From the NCBI GenBank assembly GCA_030526885.1, contig JAUNBV010000039.1, positions 3,509 to 13,393 on the forward strand: a stretch of DNA of 9,885 bases, written 5' to 3'. Below, piece by piece: positions 1 to 8,678 of the stretch. Position 1 is the first letter of the stretch, and each line of letters opens with the position of its first letter. The notes under the pieces were generated by a model. The model saw nothing but the letters and a program-made list of their open reading frames with translations. It was not told the DNA's origin and ran no database searches. The stretch comes from Syntrophomonadaceae bacterium (lineage in GTDB: Bacteria > Bacillota > Syntrophomonadia > Syntrophomonadales > Syntrophomonadaceae). Both the position numbers and the translations under genes were made by a program.

Positions 1-1
1 T

Positions 2-1009
2 ATCGCTTACAACGAGGAAATACACCCATGGACGGAGGCCGAATGGTACGCAAGAATCATGGGGCTGTACAAAAACCGTGGCGACGACCCGGAGAAGTTC
101 AACGCCGCCCTGCGCGGTATCATGGAGAATTACAGCTCCCGCTATTTCTACGATGACCCGGAGGAGCAGCTTGTAGCCACCAACGAAGCGGGTCTGCACG
201 CCTACACCACGGGGCTTCTTCCCGAAACAGACGCCGCTCGTGAGTATTGCATCGAGCAGTATATGGCCCGTTTGGGCGAAAGGCTTCAGCCTGTACTTTC
301 GGATGTCGCACAGCGGGTTCGCTATGACTCTCTCAAGGCTTATGGCAAGAACGCCGCGGAGTTGCGACAGGCTCTCAATGCGCCGCTGGAGTTTGAAATC
401 GTTGAGGAAATCTCCGAAGGTGAAAAAAGCAAATACGCTGGCTGTACCATTGACATCTGCCGCCCCGACGCCTTTGTGGACGAAAACTGGACGGCGGTTC
501 TGGACAAGGACGGGCGGGCAACAATAGACGCCACCATCTTAGGGTATATGCAGGCAGGCATCCCCACCCAGCTTCGCCTATGGAACAAGGGCGACGACAT
601 GTTTGAGGACGACCCGCTCCTGATACAGACCTTCAAGGTGACAGAAAAGACCACGGTGATCCCGCTGGGCAATACGGGAATCACCCCAAAATGGTTTGAG
701 GGAAGCTGGAAAAGCGTGGATTATGACACGATTATTCGCTTGGGTGTCCCAGACGATAAAACATTGGAATATACAGCCTTTGTCAACGGTGCGAGTTTGA
801 CCACCCGGACAGCCATGACCTTTGACCCGCAAACAGCTTCTATTACGACGGAATATGCCCCCGGAGCAATATCGCTTCTCGCGGCCACCTATTACGGATA
901 TGTAGAGGACGGCAAAGACTATATCCGTACCGGTCCATACCTTGGAGAACAGATTCCGGGCAAGTATTCTGAAAATGAGCATGTACATGTATATGTGCGG
1001 GTAGATTGA
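2..1009 (+). CDS. Unrecognised protein, 5' end outside the window
   Basis: The reading frame is already open at the first complete codon (position 2) and stays open through the ATG at 59, so that ATG is probably internal and the gene starts upstream. About 335 residues are visible and the stop is TGA at 1007-1009. The first half is charged and looks mostly helical, with many Asp, Glu, Arg and Tyr. The second half, from about 'EFEIVEEISEGEKSKYAG' on, looks beta-rich, with alternating hydrophobic residues and many Thr and Gly. I see no transmembrane segment, signal peptide or zinc ribbon in the visible part. It lies 16 bases before the zinc-ribbon membrane protein on the same strand, so the two are probably co-transcribed. 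I do not recognise the family. Coding is well supported by frame length and by a downstream gene with its own ribosome binding site; function is unknown. Confidence 0.75.
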   Translation: MAYNEEIHPWTEAEWYARIMGLYKNRGDDPEKFNAALRGIMENYSSRYFYDDPEEQLVATNEAGLHAYTTGLLPETDAAREYCIEQYMARLGERLQPVLSDVAQRVRYDSLKAYGKNAAELRQALNAPLEFEIVEEISEGEKSKYAGCTIDICRPDAFVDENWTAVLDKDGRATIDATILGYMQAGIPTQLRLWNKGDDMFEDDPLLIQTFKVTEKTTVIPLGNTGITPKWFEGSWKSVDYDTIIRLGVPDDKTLEYTAFVNGASLTTRTAMTFDPQTASITTEYAPGAISLLAATYYGYVEDGKDYIRTGPYLGEQIPGKYSENEHVHVYVRVD

Positions 1010-1025
1010 AAAAGAGGGAAATACA

Positions 1026-2354
1026 ATGGCAAAGAAGAAAACGAACAAAAACATCCCCCTACCCATCCTCATCCTTATCTGCGCTGTCCTGCTGTTTGCC
1101 ATGTATTTGAGTCTCTCCACGCTGGCTCTGGCAATATGGGGAGATAGCGTCATGGGTACGGTGGACAGCTATGACAGTCGCCGAGATGATACGACAGCGC
1201 AGGAAAACCGCTCCCGCACCGTTTCCAAGGGCTACTGGTTTATGGCAAACGGCAAGGAGTATCACGGCTATGTGATATATAGCAGCGACGAGGCGTGGCC
1301 GAGCTTGAAAGAGGGCGAAACGCGCTCCGAGCGCATCTGTTACCTTGATGTTTTCCCCTATGTCAACAAACCCGCCATGCTGTGCGAATTCAGCGAGATG
1401 GGCGAAGTGGCGATCCTTTATCACATCCTCGCCCCCATCGGTTATCTGCTTTTGCTGCTGCTTGTCATACGCACATCCAAACGCGGGAAAAAGAAGAAAA
1501 CAACGGCGAAGAAACCCGCCGTCCCTCGAATAATCGAAGCAAGGAGTGATACCGATATGTATTGTCCCAACTGCGGAAGCAAGCTGTCGGAGGGAGCGGC
1601 TTTCTGTTCTGCCTGCGGCGCGAAAACACAGGCCAGCGCCCCCGGCGTGTGTACGGCCTGCGGCATGGCGCTGCCGGAGGGAGCCGAATTTTGCATCGGC
1701 TGCGGAGCGGCGGTGAACCCGGTAACGCCGCAGCCGATGGAGCCGAGCCAAGCGACAGCTCCTATGCCCTCACAGGGGGGCGCGGGGCTGGTCGGCTTTT
1801 CCGATAGATGTAATTCACCCGAGATACTGGCCGCCGCGCAGAAGAATAAGAAATCCTCCATCGGTTGTATGTGGATATTGGTTTTCGTGCCGCTCATCGG
1901 CTTTCCCATCGCTGGTCTGCTGATGGACGATTTCCCCTTTGGAGAATCCCTTGTCATCGGCGTGGGCATAGCTCTTGTCATGCTGGTCATTAACCTTCTG
2001 GCGCTGCGAAGAACCAAACAGCCCATGTGGGAGGGAGTAGTCGTCAACAAGTACAGCAAGGAGAAAAGCGAGCATAGGGGCGGCGAGGACGATAATTACA
2101 GAACCTATACGGAATATACCACGATCATCAACACCGACGCAGGCAAGAAAAAGACCATCGTGGAAAAGGACAGCGGACGGCATATGTATGATTATCTTTC
2201 CGTTGGCGACAGGGTGCGATTTCATCCCAAATTCGGTACATACGAGAAGTACGATAAATCCAAAGACCGCATCATCTATTGCAACGTCTGCACCATGATG
2301 AACCCTATACAAAATGACCGCTGCAAGCGGTGTAATAATCTATTGTTCAAATAA
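1026..2354 (+). CDS. Membrane protein with three zinc ribbons and two DUF3592-like modules
   Basis: The 442-residue product starts at an ATG preceded by AGAGGG (1013-1018, 7-base spacer). Likely membrane segments lie at residues 10-37, 127-148, 279-298 and 308-328. Between the first two is a soluble module (about 40-120) with the DUF3592-like pattern of a G-x-V turn, 'NGKEYHGY', 'LKEGE' and a Tyr-containing strand. Two Cys4 zinc ribbons follow (C180, C183, C194, C197 and C209, C212, C223, C226), then a Pro/Gln/Ser-rich linker. After membrane segments 3 and 4 a second similar module occupies 335-415 ('YLSVGDRVRFHP'), and a third Cys4 site closes the protein (C419, C422, C433, C436). Tandem zinc ribbons are common in Clostridia membrane proteins of unknown role; no catalytic motif is visible. 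The protein may be a fusion, because a good internal ribosome binding site precedes Met178. The domain description is secure, the function unknown. Confidence 0.85.
   Translation: MAKKKTNKNIPLPILILICAVLLFAMYLSLSTLALAIWGDSVMGTVDSYDSRRDDTTAQENRSRTVSKGYWFMANGKEYHGYVIYSSDEAWPSLKEGETRSERICYLDVFPYVNKPAMLCEFSEMGEVAILYHILAPIGYLLLLLLVIRTSKRGKKKKTTAKKPAVPRIIEARSDTDMYCPNCGSKLSEGAAFCSACGAKTQASAPGVCTACGMALPEGAEFCIGCGAAVNPVTPQPMEPSQATAPMPSQGGAGLVGFSDRCNSPEILAAAQKNKKSSIGCMWILVFVPLIGFPIAGLLMDDFPFGESLVIGVGIALVMLVINLLALRRTKQPMWEGVVVNKYSKEKSEHRGGEDDNYRTYTEYTTIINTDAGKKKTIVEKDSGRHMYDYLSVGDRVRFHPKFGTYEKYDKSKDRIIYCNVCTMMNPIQNDRCKRCNNLLFK
1541..1559 (+). promoter_or_regulatory. Internal ribosome binding site and in-frame ATG (Met178 of the 442-residue protein)
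   Basis: AAGGAG at 1541-1546 lies 10 bases before an in-frame ATG at 1557. That ATG begins 'MYCPNCGSKL', which is the usual N-terminus of stand-alone zinc-ribbon proteins. Stop codons sit in the other two frames just here (TAA 1531-1533, TGA 1546-1548), as expected at a former gene boundary. A 265-residue second product could be made from this site. The motif is directly visible; its use in the cell is inferred. Confidence 0.5.
1563..1703 (+). repeat. Tandem 29-codon zinc-ribbon duplication
   Basis: Two Cys-x2-Cys...Cys-x2-Cys units follow each other with a period of 29 codons (87 bases), C180 aligning with C209. At the DNA level CTGTCGGAGGGAGC (1584-1597) recurs as CTGCCGGAGGGAGC (1671-1684), exactly 87 bases later. 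This points to a tandem duplication that has since diverged around the cysteine pairs. Confidence 0.7.
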
Positions 2355-2360
2355 GGAGGA
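2353..2360 (+). promoter_or_regulatory. Strong Shine-Dalgarno sequence overlapping the upstream stop codon
   Basis: AAGGAGGA overlaps the TAA stop (2352-2354) of the 442-residue gene and is 8 bases before the ATG at 2369. The overlap fixes the start of the small zinc-ribbon gene and suggests that the two genes are translated from one transcript. Confidence 0.8.
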
Positions 2361-2368
2361 TTTTCGTA

Positions 2369-2728
2369 ATGGATAAATTTATTACCATGCTGGAGGCGGC
2401 GGAGTTTGCCGCCACACTCTGCGAAAGTTGGAGCTTTGCCACATCCAATGATAGATACGACGTAAAAGGCTTGCTGGCGCTTGCCGAGACAAGCGACAGT
2501 GAAAACCCCATCGATGAGGACAGCTTTTATGTGGTATCGCGCGCCGGAGCCATCGGCTTATGCGAGGACGGAGAGGACATCGACTGGCTGTTTCTGACAG
2601 GCTCCAGTGAAGATGAGGATTTACCCGCCACCTATCAGGTCGACCCGCAAATAAATTTCTGCCCGAAATGCGGCTCCGGTGTTGTTTCCGGCGCTCGCTT
2701 TTGCGGAAAGTGCGGCAATAGACTATGA
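2369..2728 (+). CDS. Small acidic protein with C-terminal zinc ribbon
   Basis: This 119-residue protein starts at an ATG with a near-perfect ribosome binding site and stops at TGA 2726-2728. Residues 1-90 are acidic, with clusters such as 'CEDGEDIDW' and 'SSEDEDLP', and show no membrane segment. The last 22 residues form a Cys4 zinc ribbon (C98, C101, C112, C115) of the same type as those in the preceding gene. It is probably cytoplasmic and may partner the membrane protein before it, because both carry the same kind of ribbon and lie 14 bases apart. I do not recognise the N-terminal part. The gene is last in the + strand set, followed by a terminator. Coding is well supported; function is unknown. 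Confidence 0.8.
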   Translation: MDKFITMLEAAEFAATLCESWSFATSNDRYDVKGLLALAETSDSENPIDEDSFYVVSRAGAIGLCEDGEDIDWLFLTGSSEDEDLPATYQVDPQINFCPKCGSGVVSGARFCGKCGNRL

Positions 2729-2776
2729 GACATCTTTGAATAATACAGAAGAATTCTAAAATGTGGCATAATAGTT

Positions 2777-2817
2777 AAGACGAACAGGCAGTTTTACCTG
2801 CTGTCTGTTCGTCTTTT
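2777..2817 (+). terminator. Rho-independent terminator of the zinc-ribbon gene set
   Basis: AAGACGAACAG (2777-2787) and CTGTTCGTCTT (2805-2815) form a perfect 11-base-pair stem, with an inner GCAG/CTGC extension and a TTTT tract at 2814-2817. It lies 48 bases after the last + strand stop. On the - strand the hairpin is followed by TT-AACTATT, a poorer T tract. It may also slow transcription coming from isocitrate dehydrogenase, but its best orientation is +. Confidence 0.8.
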
Positions 2818-2950
2818 ATATCATTTGTTCCGTATTCAGTTTACCCTGACCCTCGGTTCACAGGTTGTCTTTATGACTACTTGTATTTCGCTCCCTGCGG
2901 CTCTTTTATGATGGCATCATCCCCCAGCGCTTTAAGGCGGGGGAAAAATT

Positions 2951-4224
<1,274 letters not shown>

Positions 4225-4247
4225 ATTTCGCTACGCTCCTGTACTAT

Positions 4248-4748
4248 TTAATCGAAGTTGAATTCGCCGTGCTTTTTGAAGTGCTCCACCAGACCGCCTT
4301 CGGACAGTATCTTCAGCATCACCGGGGGCAGGGGGGTGATGGGGATGTCCATGCCCTTGGTGACATTGTGCAGCACGCCGCCGCCGAGGTCGATGGTGAG
4401 CTCGTCGCCGGGGTCGATGTGCGTGGTGTCGCACTCCACCAGCGGCAGGCCGGTATTTATGCAGTTGCGATAGAATATGCGCGCGAAGGACTGCGCCACC
4501 ACGGCGCTGATATCGGCGTTGATAATGGCCAGCGGGGCCTGCTCGCGCGAGGAACCGCAGCCAAAGTTGCGCCCGGCCACGATGAAATCGCCGGCGGTCA
4601 CTTTGCTGTAAAAGTCGGGGTCCAAATCCTCCATCACATGTTTGGCCAGTTCCCTCATGTCCAGCGTCTTAAACTTATGGCGGCCGGAAATTATATAATC
4701 CGTATTTACATCGTCGCCAAATTTATGAACCTTGCCCTGTAACAACAT
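4248..4748 (-). CDS. Aconitase/3-isopropylmalate dehydratase family, small subunit
   Basis: This is the swivelling small subunit of a two-part hydro-lyase of the LeuD/HacB type, which completes the active site of the iron-sulfur large subunit. In this setting it most likely isomerises citrate to isocitrate. I chose ATG at 4748 (166 residues) because AGGAGG (4757-4762) is 8 bases away; a GTG at 4751 lies only 5 bases from it. Visible motifs are 'DDVNTDYII' near the N-terminus and the hallmark 'GRNFGCGSSREQAP' at about residues 59-72. The loop that sets substrate choice in this family (about residues 22-29) reads 'GRHKFKTL', not the YLRT-like or YLVY-like versions I recall from methanogen homoaconitase and isopropylmalate isomerase. 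The stop TAA (4248-4250) is 23 bases before icd. The family is certain; the substrate is inferred from neighbours. Confidence 0.9.
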   Translation of the reverse strand: MLLQGKVHKFGDDVNTDYIISGRHKFKTLDMRELAKHVMEDLDPDFYSKVTAGDFIVAGRNFGCGSSREQAPLAIINADISAVVAQSFARIFYRNCINTGLPLVECDTTHIDPGDELTIDLGGGVLHNVTKGMDIPITPLPPVMLKILSEGGLVEHFKKHGEFNFD

Positions 4749-4756
4749 CACGTTCT

Positions 4757-4762
4757 CCTCCT
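4757..4762 (-). promoter_or_regulatory. Ribosome binding site deciding the small-subunit start
   Basis: AGGAGG is followed by GTG (5-base spacer) and then directly by ATG (8-base spacer). The spacing favours the ATG at 4748 over the GTG at 4751. Confidence 0.7.
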
Positions 4763-4794
4763 GATGATTTATTTTCTAAACCCTTGGGCCGCCG

Positions 4795-6045
4795 CTATAC
4801 TTCCCGCGGATCGCTGATGCGGGCGGTGAGCACGGAGGCGGCTACGGTGGCGGGTGAGGCCAGGTAGACGAAGGCTTCGGGATTGCCCATGCGGCCCTTG
4901 AAATTGCGGTTGGCGGTGGAAATGACGCTTTCTCCGTCGGAGGGTACGCCGTTGTGGGTACCCACGCAGGGGCCGCAGCCGGGGGTGACTACCGCCGCTC
5001 CGGCCTCTATGAAATCGGCGATTAGCCCTTCGCGCATGGCTTGCAGCATTATGGCGCGGGAGGAGGGCGCTACGATCAGGCGACAGTCGGGATGAATCTT
5101 GCGCCCCCGCAAGATGTCCGCCGCGATACGCAAATCCTCCATGCGGCCGTTGGTACAGGTGCCGATGACGCCCTGTTGTATCTCGACTTCCGCCACTTCG
5201 CTCACCGGGCATACGTTGTCCACCGTGTGGGGTTTGGCTACCTGCGGCGCGAGACGGCTTACGTCATAATCCTTGACCCGGGCATAGACGGCGTCGGGGT
5301 CGGGGTCGGTGACTACCGGGGCGCGGCGGCCATGGGCTTTTACCCATTCCACCGTCTTGGCGTCGGCTTTCATCAGGCCGCACTTGGCCCCCATTTCAAT
5401 GGCCATATTGCTGATGGTAAAGCGCGCCTCCACCGATAAGGCGTCGATGGCTTCGCCGACGTATTCCGCCGCCATGTAGGTGGCCCCATCGGCGGTCACA
5501 TCCCCGATCAGATATAGAATGAGGTCTTTGGAATATACGCCAGGGGGCAACACGCCGTTGATATTGAAGCGGAAACTCTCCGGCACTTTGAACCACAGCT
5601 TGCCGGCTTTCATCCCGGCGGCCAGATCGGTGGAGCCCACTCCGGTGGAAAAGGCGTTGATCGCGCCGTAAGTACAGGTATGGGAATCGGCCCCGATCAC
5701 CAGGTCGCCGGGCACCACATGCCCCTGCTCCGGCACCAACTGATGGCATACGCCGTCGCCGATGTCATAAAAATGAATGCCCTGCTCGCGGGCGAATTCG
5801 CGCATCTGCTTATGCAGCTTAGATACCCCCTGCAAGGGCGAAGGGGCGCTGTGGTCGATCACCATGGCGATTTTTTGCGGGTCGAACACCTCGCGTTTCC
5901 CCATCTCGCCCAAGGCATTGATAGCCAGTCCGGAGGTCCCGTCCTGCCCCATCACGAAATCAAGCGCGGCCACTACGATGTCATTGGCTTTCGCCTCGGC
6001 GCCACATTTGGCGGATAAAATCTTTTCGGCAATGGTTTTTCCCAC
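4795..6045 (-). CDS. Aconitase/3-isopropylmalate dehydratase family, large subunit
   Basis: The 416-residue protein is the [4Fe-4S] large subunit of a LeuC2/HacA-type hydro-lyase, shorter than the roughly 466-residue E. coli LeuC. Cluster ligands are visible as C297 in 'IGTCTNGRMEDL' and C357 and C360 in 'TPGCGPCVG'. Other family marks are 'DHSAPSP' (64-70) and 'GADSHTCTYGAINAFSTGVG' (118-137). The start is GTG at 6045, five bases after the stop of the synthase gene, with AAGGAA about 11 bases upstream. The stop is TAG at 4795-4797. With the small subunit downstream it would convert citrate to isocitrate via cis-aconitate. By similarity alone it could equally be isopropylmalate or homoaconitate dehydratase. 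The neighbouring isocitrate dehydrogenase, and the absence of leuA or leuB in the window, favour aconitase activity. The family is certain and the substrate moderately so. Confidence 0.9.
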   Translation of the reverse strand: MGKTIAEKILSAKCGAEAKANDIVVAALDFVMGQDGTSGLAINALGEMGKREVFDPQKIAMVIDHSAPSPLQGVSKLHKQMREFAREQGIHFYDIGDGVCHQLVPEQGHVVPGDLVIGADSHTCTYGAINAFSTGVGSTDLAAGMKAGKLWFKVPESFRFNINGVLPPGVYSKDLILYLIGDVTADGATYMAAEYVGEAIDALSVEARFTISNMAIEMGAKCGLMKADAKTVEWVKAHGRRAPVVTDPDPDAVYARVKDYDVSRLAPQVAKPHTVDNVCPVSEVAEVEIQQGVIGTCTNGRMEDLRIAADILRGRKIHPDCRLIVAPSSRAIMLQAMREGLIADFIEAGAAVVTPGCGPCVGTHNGVPSDGESVISTANRNFKGRMGNPEAFVYLASPATVAASVLTARISDPREV

Positions 6046-6050
6046 GTCGT

Positions 6051-7223
6051 TTAATCTTCCTTTCTCTTCATATCGGCAAATATCATCATAATTTCTTTGT
6101 CAAACAGGGAGCGTTTCTTCTCGATGGACAGATGCCGCGCCTTGGACAGCACAGCTTTTACTTCCTCTTCGGTAATGGGGATAGCGTATTCGGCAAATTT
6201 GCTCTTGATGGCCGCCGCGCCGGAGTGCTTGCCAATAACGATCTGCCGCAGCAGGCCCACTTCTTCGGGTTTAAACACTTCGTAATTCAGCGGGTTTTTG
6301 ATTACCCCGTCGCCGTGGATGCCGGATTCGTGGGCAAAGATGTTGGAGCCCACGATGGGCGAACTCACCGGCAACGGGCGTCCGCTGGCCTCGGCCACAT
6401 ACTCGGCCACTTCACGCAGTATGGTGGTATCGTATTTGATACTCAGATTCATCAGGTGCCGCAGGGACATGATCATTTCCTGCAAGCTGGCATTGCCGGC
6501 CCGCTCACCCAGGCCGTTCACCGTGACCCCCACATAGTTGGCGCCGCCGTATATACCGGCCAACGCGTTGGCTCCGGCCATGCCGAAGTCGTTGTGGGTG
6601 TGCATCTCGATATCCAGCCCTACCGCGCCGCGCAGTACATTTATGTAGCGGTAAGCGGACAGCGGGGTCAGGGTGCCTACGGTATCGCAAAAGCGCAGGC
6701 GGTTGGCCCCGGCGTGCTTGCCCACCAAAGCGAATTCCACTAAGAATTCCATGTCGGAGCGCGACGCGTCCTCGGCGTTTACCGAGACATACAAGCCGTT
6801 ATCCTTGGCAAAGCTCACCGCATCGCGCATCTGCCTGAGCACTTTAGTGCGCGTGGTGTTGAGCTTATGCTCGATATGGATATCGGAGGTGGAGATAGAA
6901 ATCGCCACCGCATCCACGCCACAGTCGATGGATTCCTTTATGTCATCTATCACCGCGCGGTTCCAGGCCATGATACTGGCATTTAAGCCCAGCCCTACAA
7001 TCTCCTTGATGCAATTCTTTTCAAAGCCTCCCATGACCGGAATCCCGGCTTCGATCTGATCTACCCCGATGGCATCCAGATATTGCGCGATACGGACCTT
7101 TTCCGCATTGGAAAACACCACCCCCGCCGTCTGTTCGCCATCGCGCAGCGTGGTATCCACCAGAAAGACCTTGGAGCCTTCTTCTTCAAACCAATCATGC
7201 TCCCTGCGCTCGATCCACTGCAT
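6051..7223 (-). CDS. Re-citrate synthase / homocitrate synthase family protein
   Basis: The 390-residue protein belongs to the DRE-TIM metallolyase family, with 'DTTLRDGEQ' (23-31), the metal-binding 'HTHNDFG' (208-214), 'GLGERAGN' (237-244), 'HESGIH' (298-303) and 'GKHSG' (331-335). Such enzymes condense acetyl-CoA with a 2-oxo acid. It stops near residue 390 and lacks the regulatory C-terminal domain of leucine-pathway isopropylmalate synthase. Features I recall from the Clostridium kluyveri Re-citrate synthase, such as 'MAWNRAV', 'SDIHIEHKL' and 'LFDKE', are present, whereas NifV has 'AWCR'. Followed by aconitase-type subunits and icd, it most likely makes citrate from oxaloacetate and acetyl-CoA. 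The ATG at 7221-7223 abuts the gatB stop (TAA-ATG), with a run of six G at 7233-7238 as a weak ribosome binding site, which suggests translational coupling. Homocitrate synthase remains possible. Confidence 0.85.
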   Translation of the reverse strand: MQWIERREHDWFEEEGSKVFLVDTTLRDGEQTAGVVFSNAEKVRIAQYLDAIGVDQIEAGIPVMGGFEKNCIKEIVGLGLNASIMAWNRAVIDDIKESIDCGVDAVAISISTSDIHIEHKLNTTRTKVLRQMRDAVSFAKDNGLYVSVNAEDASRSDMEFLVEFALVGKHAGANRLRFCDTVGTLTPLSAYRYINVLRGAVGLDIEMHTHNDFGMAGANALAGIYGGANYVGVTVNGLGERAGNASLQEMIMSLRHLMNLSIKYDTTILREVAEYVAEASGRPLPVSSPIVGSNIFAHESGIHGDGVIKNPLNYEVFKPEEVGLLRQIVIGKHSGAAAIKSKFAEYAIPITEEEVKAVLSKARHLSIEKKRSLFDKEIMMIFADMKRKED

Positions 7224-8678
7224 TTAAACATTCCCCCCATCCAAATATTGCTTCAATAATTCATTGACCATAGCCGGATTGGCCTGGCCTTTGGTGGCCT
7301 TCATTATCTGCCCCACAAAGGAGCCGAAGGCTTTCTGCTTGCCGTTTTTATAATCCTCCAAAGCCTTGGGATTGGCCGCTACCGCCTCGGCAATAATGGG
7401 CCAAAGGCTGTCCGCGTCGGAAATCTGCGCCATGCCTTTTTCTTCCACCACCTGCTGGGGAGGATGGCCGGTGGCAAACATCTCCTCAAACACCGTCTTG
7501 GCCATCTTGCCGCTGATCTGGCCGGACTCCATCATCTTCAGCATATCGGTGAGATGCACCGGGGTTATTTTGCAATCCTCCAGCTCCATGGCGTTAAGGT
7601 TCAGCAGCCGGTTCAACTCGCCCATCATCCAGTTGGACAGGGCCTTGGGGTCGCCGCCCAGTTGGCGGGCTTCATCGAAAAACTTAAGGCTGTCCGGCGT
7701 AACGGTGAGTACGCCGGCATCATATTCCGGCAGTCCGCATTCCCGCACCAGCCGCTCCCGGGCCGCATCCGGCAGCTCCGGCATAGCGGCCCGTATCCGC
7801 TCCCGCCACGCATCGTCGATATGAATGGGCGGCAGATCGGGTTCGGGAAAATAACGATAATCATGGGCTTCTTCCTTGGAGCGCATGGCGCGGGTCACGC
7901 CCTTTTCCTCGTCCCAGGTGCGGGTTTCCTGAATGATGCGCTCCCCATCCTCGATGGCTTCGATCTGGCGGCGAATCTCATATTCCACCGCCCGCTCCAG
8001 CGCGGAAAAGGAGTTTAAGTTCTTGGTTTCAGTACGGGTACCAAATTCCTGCTGGCCGCGCGGGCGCACCGATACGTTGGCGTCAAAGCGCAGCGAACCC
8101 TCCTGCATGCGGCAGTCGGACACTCCCGCAAACAACAGGATAGAGCGCAGTTTTTCCGCATAAGCCCGCGCCTCCCGGGCGGAGCGCATATCCGGTTCGG
8201 ACACGATCTCCAACAGCGGCACGCCGCAGCGGTTCAAGTCCACCAGCGAAAACGTAGTGGTGCTGATATCGCCCTGATGCACCAGCTTGCCCGCATCCTC
8301 TTCCATGTGGGCGCGGGTAATGCCTATCCGCTTGGTGACGCCGTCCAGCTCGATATCCAGATAGCCCCCGACACACACCGGCTGATCAAACTGCGATATC
8401 TGATAAGCTTTCGGCGAATCGGGATAGAAATAGTTTTTGCGGTCAAACTTACACACCGGCGGAATGTCCGAATTCATCGCCAGCCCCGCCTTGATAGCGA
8501 TATTCACCACCTCGCGGTTTAACACCGGCAGCATACCGGGAAAACCGGAACATACCGGACATACCTGGGTATTGGGCTCCGCTCCGAAAGCGGTGGAACA
8601 GGAGCAGAAAATCTTGGTGGCGGTTTTCAGCTCCGCGTGGACCTCCAATCCGATGACAGCTTCAAAATTTCCCGTCAT
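7224..8678 (-). CDS. gatB: Aspartyl/glutamyl-tRNA amidotransferase subunit B
   Basis: GatB is the tRNA-binding and kinase subunit of GatCAB, which activates the side chain of Glu-tRNA(Gln) (or Asp-tRNA(Asn)) with ATP and amidates it in the cytoplasm. The 484-residue length is normal. Visible marks are 'GLEVH' (E12, H14), a four-cysteine zinc site (C25, C27, C40, C43) in the form kept by many Clostridia, the signature 'DRKNYFYPDSPKAYQ' (79-93), 'HMEEDAGK' (124-131, metal/ATP site) and 'HDYRYFPEPDLPP' (272-284). The C-terminal tail domain ends in 'FGSFVGQIMKATKGQANP' and a Leu-rich helix, as expected for tRNA binding. The ATG at 8676-8678 directly follows the gatA TAA; GGGGGTG at 8685-8691, inside gatA, is the ribosome binding site (6-base spacer). 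It lies between gatA and the synthase gene in one tight set. Confidence 0.97.
   Translation of the reverse strand: MTGNFEAVIGLEVHAELKTATKIFCSCSTAFGAEPNTQVCPVCSGFPGMLPVLNREVVNIAIKAGLAMNSDIPPVCKFDRKNYFYPDSPKAYQISQFDQPVCVGGYLDIELDGVTKRIGITRAHMEEDAGKLVHQGDISTTTFSLVDLNRCGVPLLEIVSEPDMRSAREARAYAEKLRSILLFAGVSDCRMQEGSLRFDANVSVRPRGQQEFGTRTETKNLNSFSALERAVEYEIRRQIEAIEDGERIIQETRTWDEEKGVTRAMRSKEEAHDYRYFPEPDLPPIHIDDAWRERIRAAMPELPDAARERLVRECGLPEYDAGVLTVTPDSLKFFDEARQLGGDPKALSNWMMGELNRLLNLNAMELEDCKITPVHLTDMLKMMESGQISGKMAKTVFEEMFATGHPPQQVVEEKGMAQISDADSLWPIIAEAVAANPKALEDYKNGKQKAFGSFVGQIMKATKGQANPAMVNELLKQYLDGGNV

Noticed and set aside
578..2312. - strand open frames opposite the first two + strand genes (578-1153, 1059-1751, 1442-2059, 1815-2312)
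   Set aside because: The + strand carries zinc-ribbon motifs, membrane segments and spaced ribosome binding sites, whereas the - strand translations show no coherent domain.
2921..2943. CCCCC...GGGGG inverted repeat just after the icd stop as a terminator
   Set aside because: On the - strand the pairing is bulged and the hairpin is followed by ATGATGCC, not by T residues. It is not a canonical terminator in either direction.
4248..6045. Naming the two hydro-lyase subunits leuC and leuD of leucine synthesis
   Set aside because: There is no leuA with a regulatory domain and no leuB nearby; the next gene is a true isocitrate dehydrogenase and the preceding one is a NifV/Re-citrate-synthase-type enzyme.
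6051..7223. NifV role in nitrogenase cofactor synthesis
   Set aside because: No nif genes are present, and the downstream aconitase-type subunits and icd fit citrate metabolism better.
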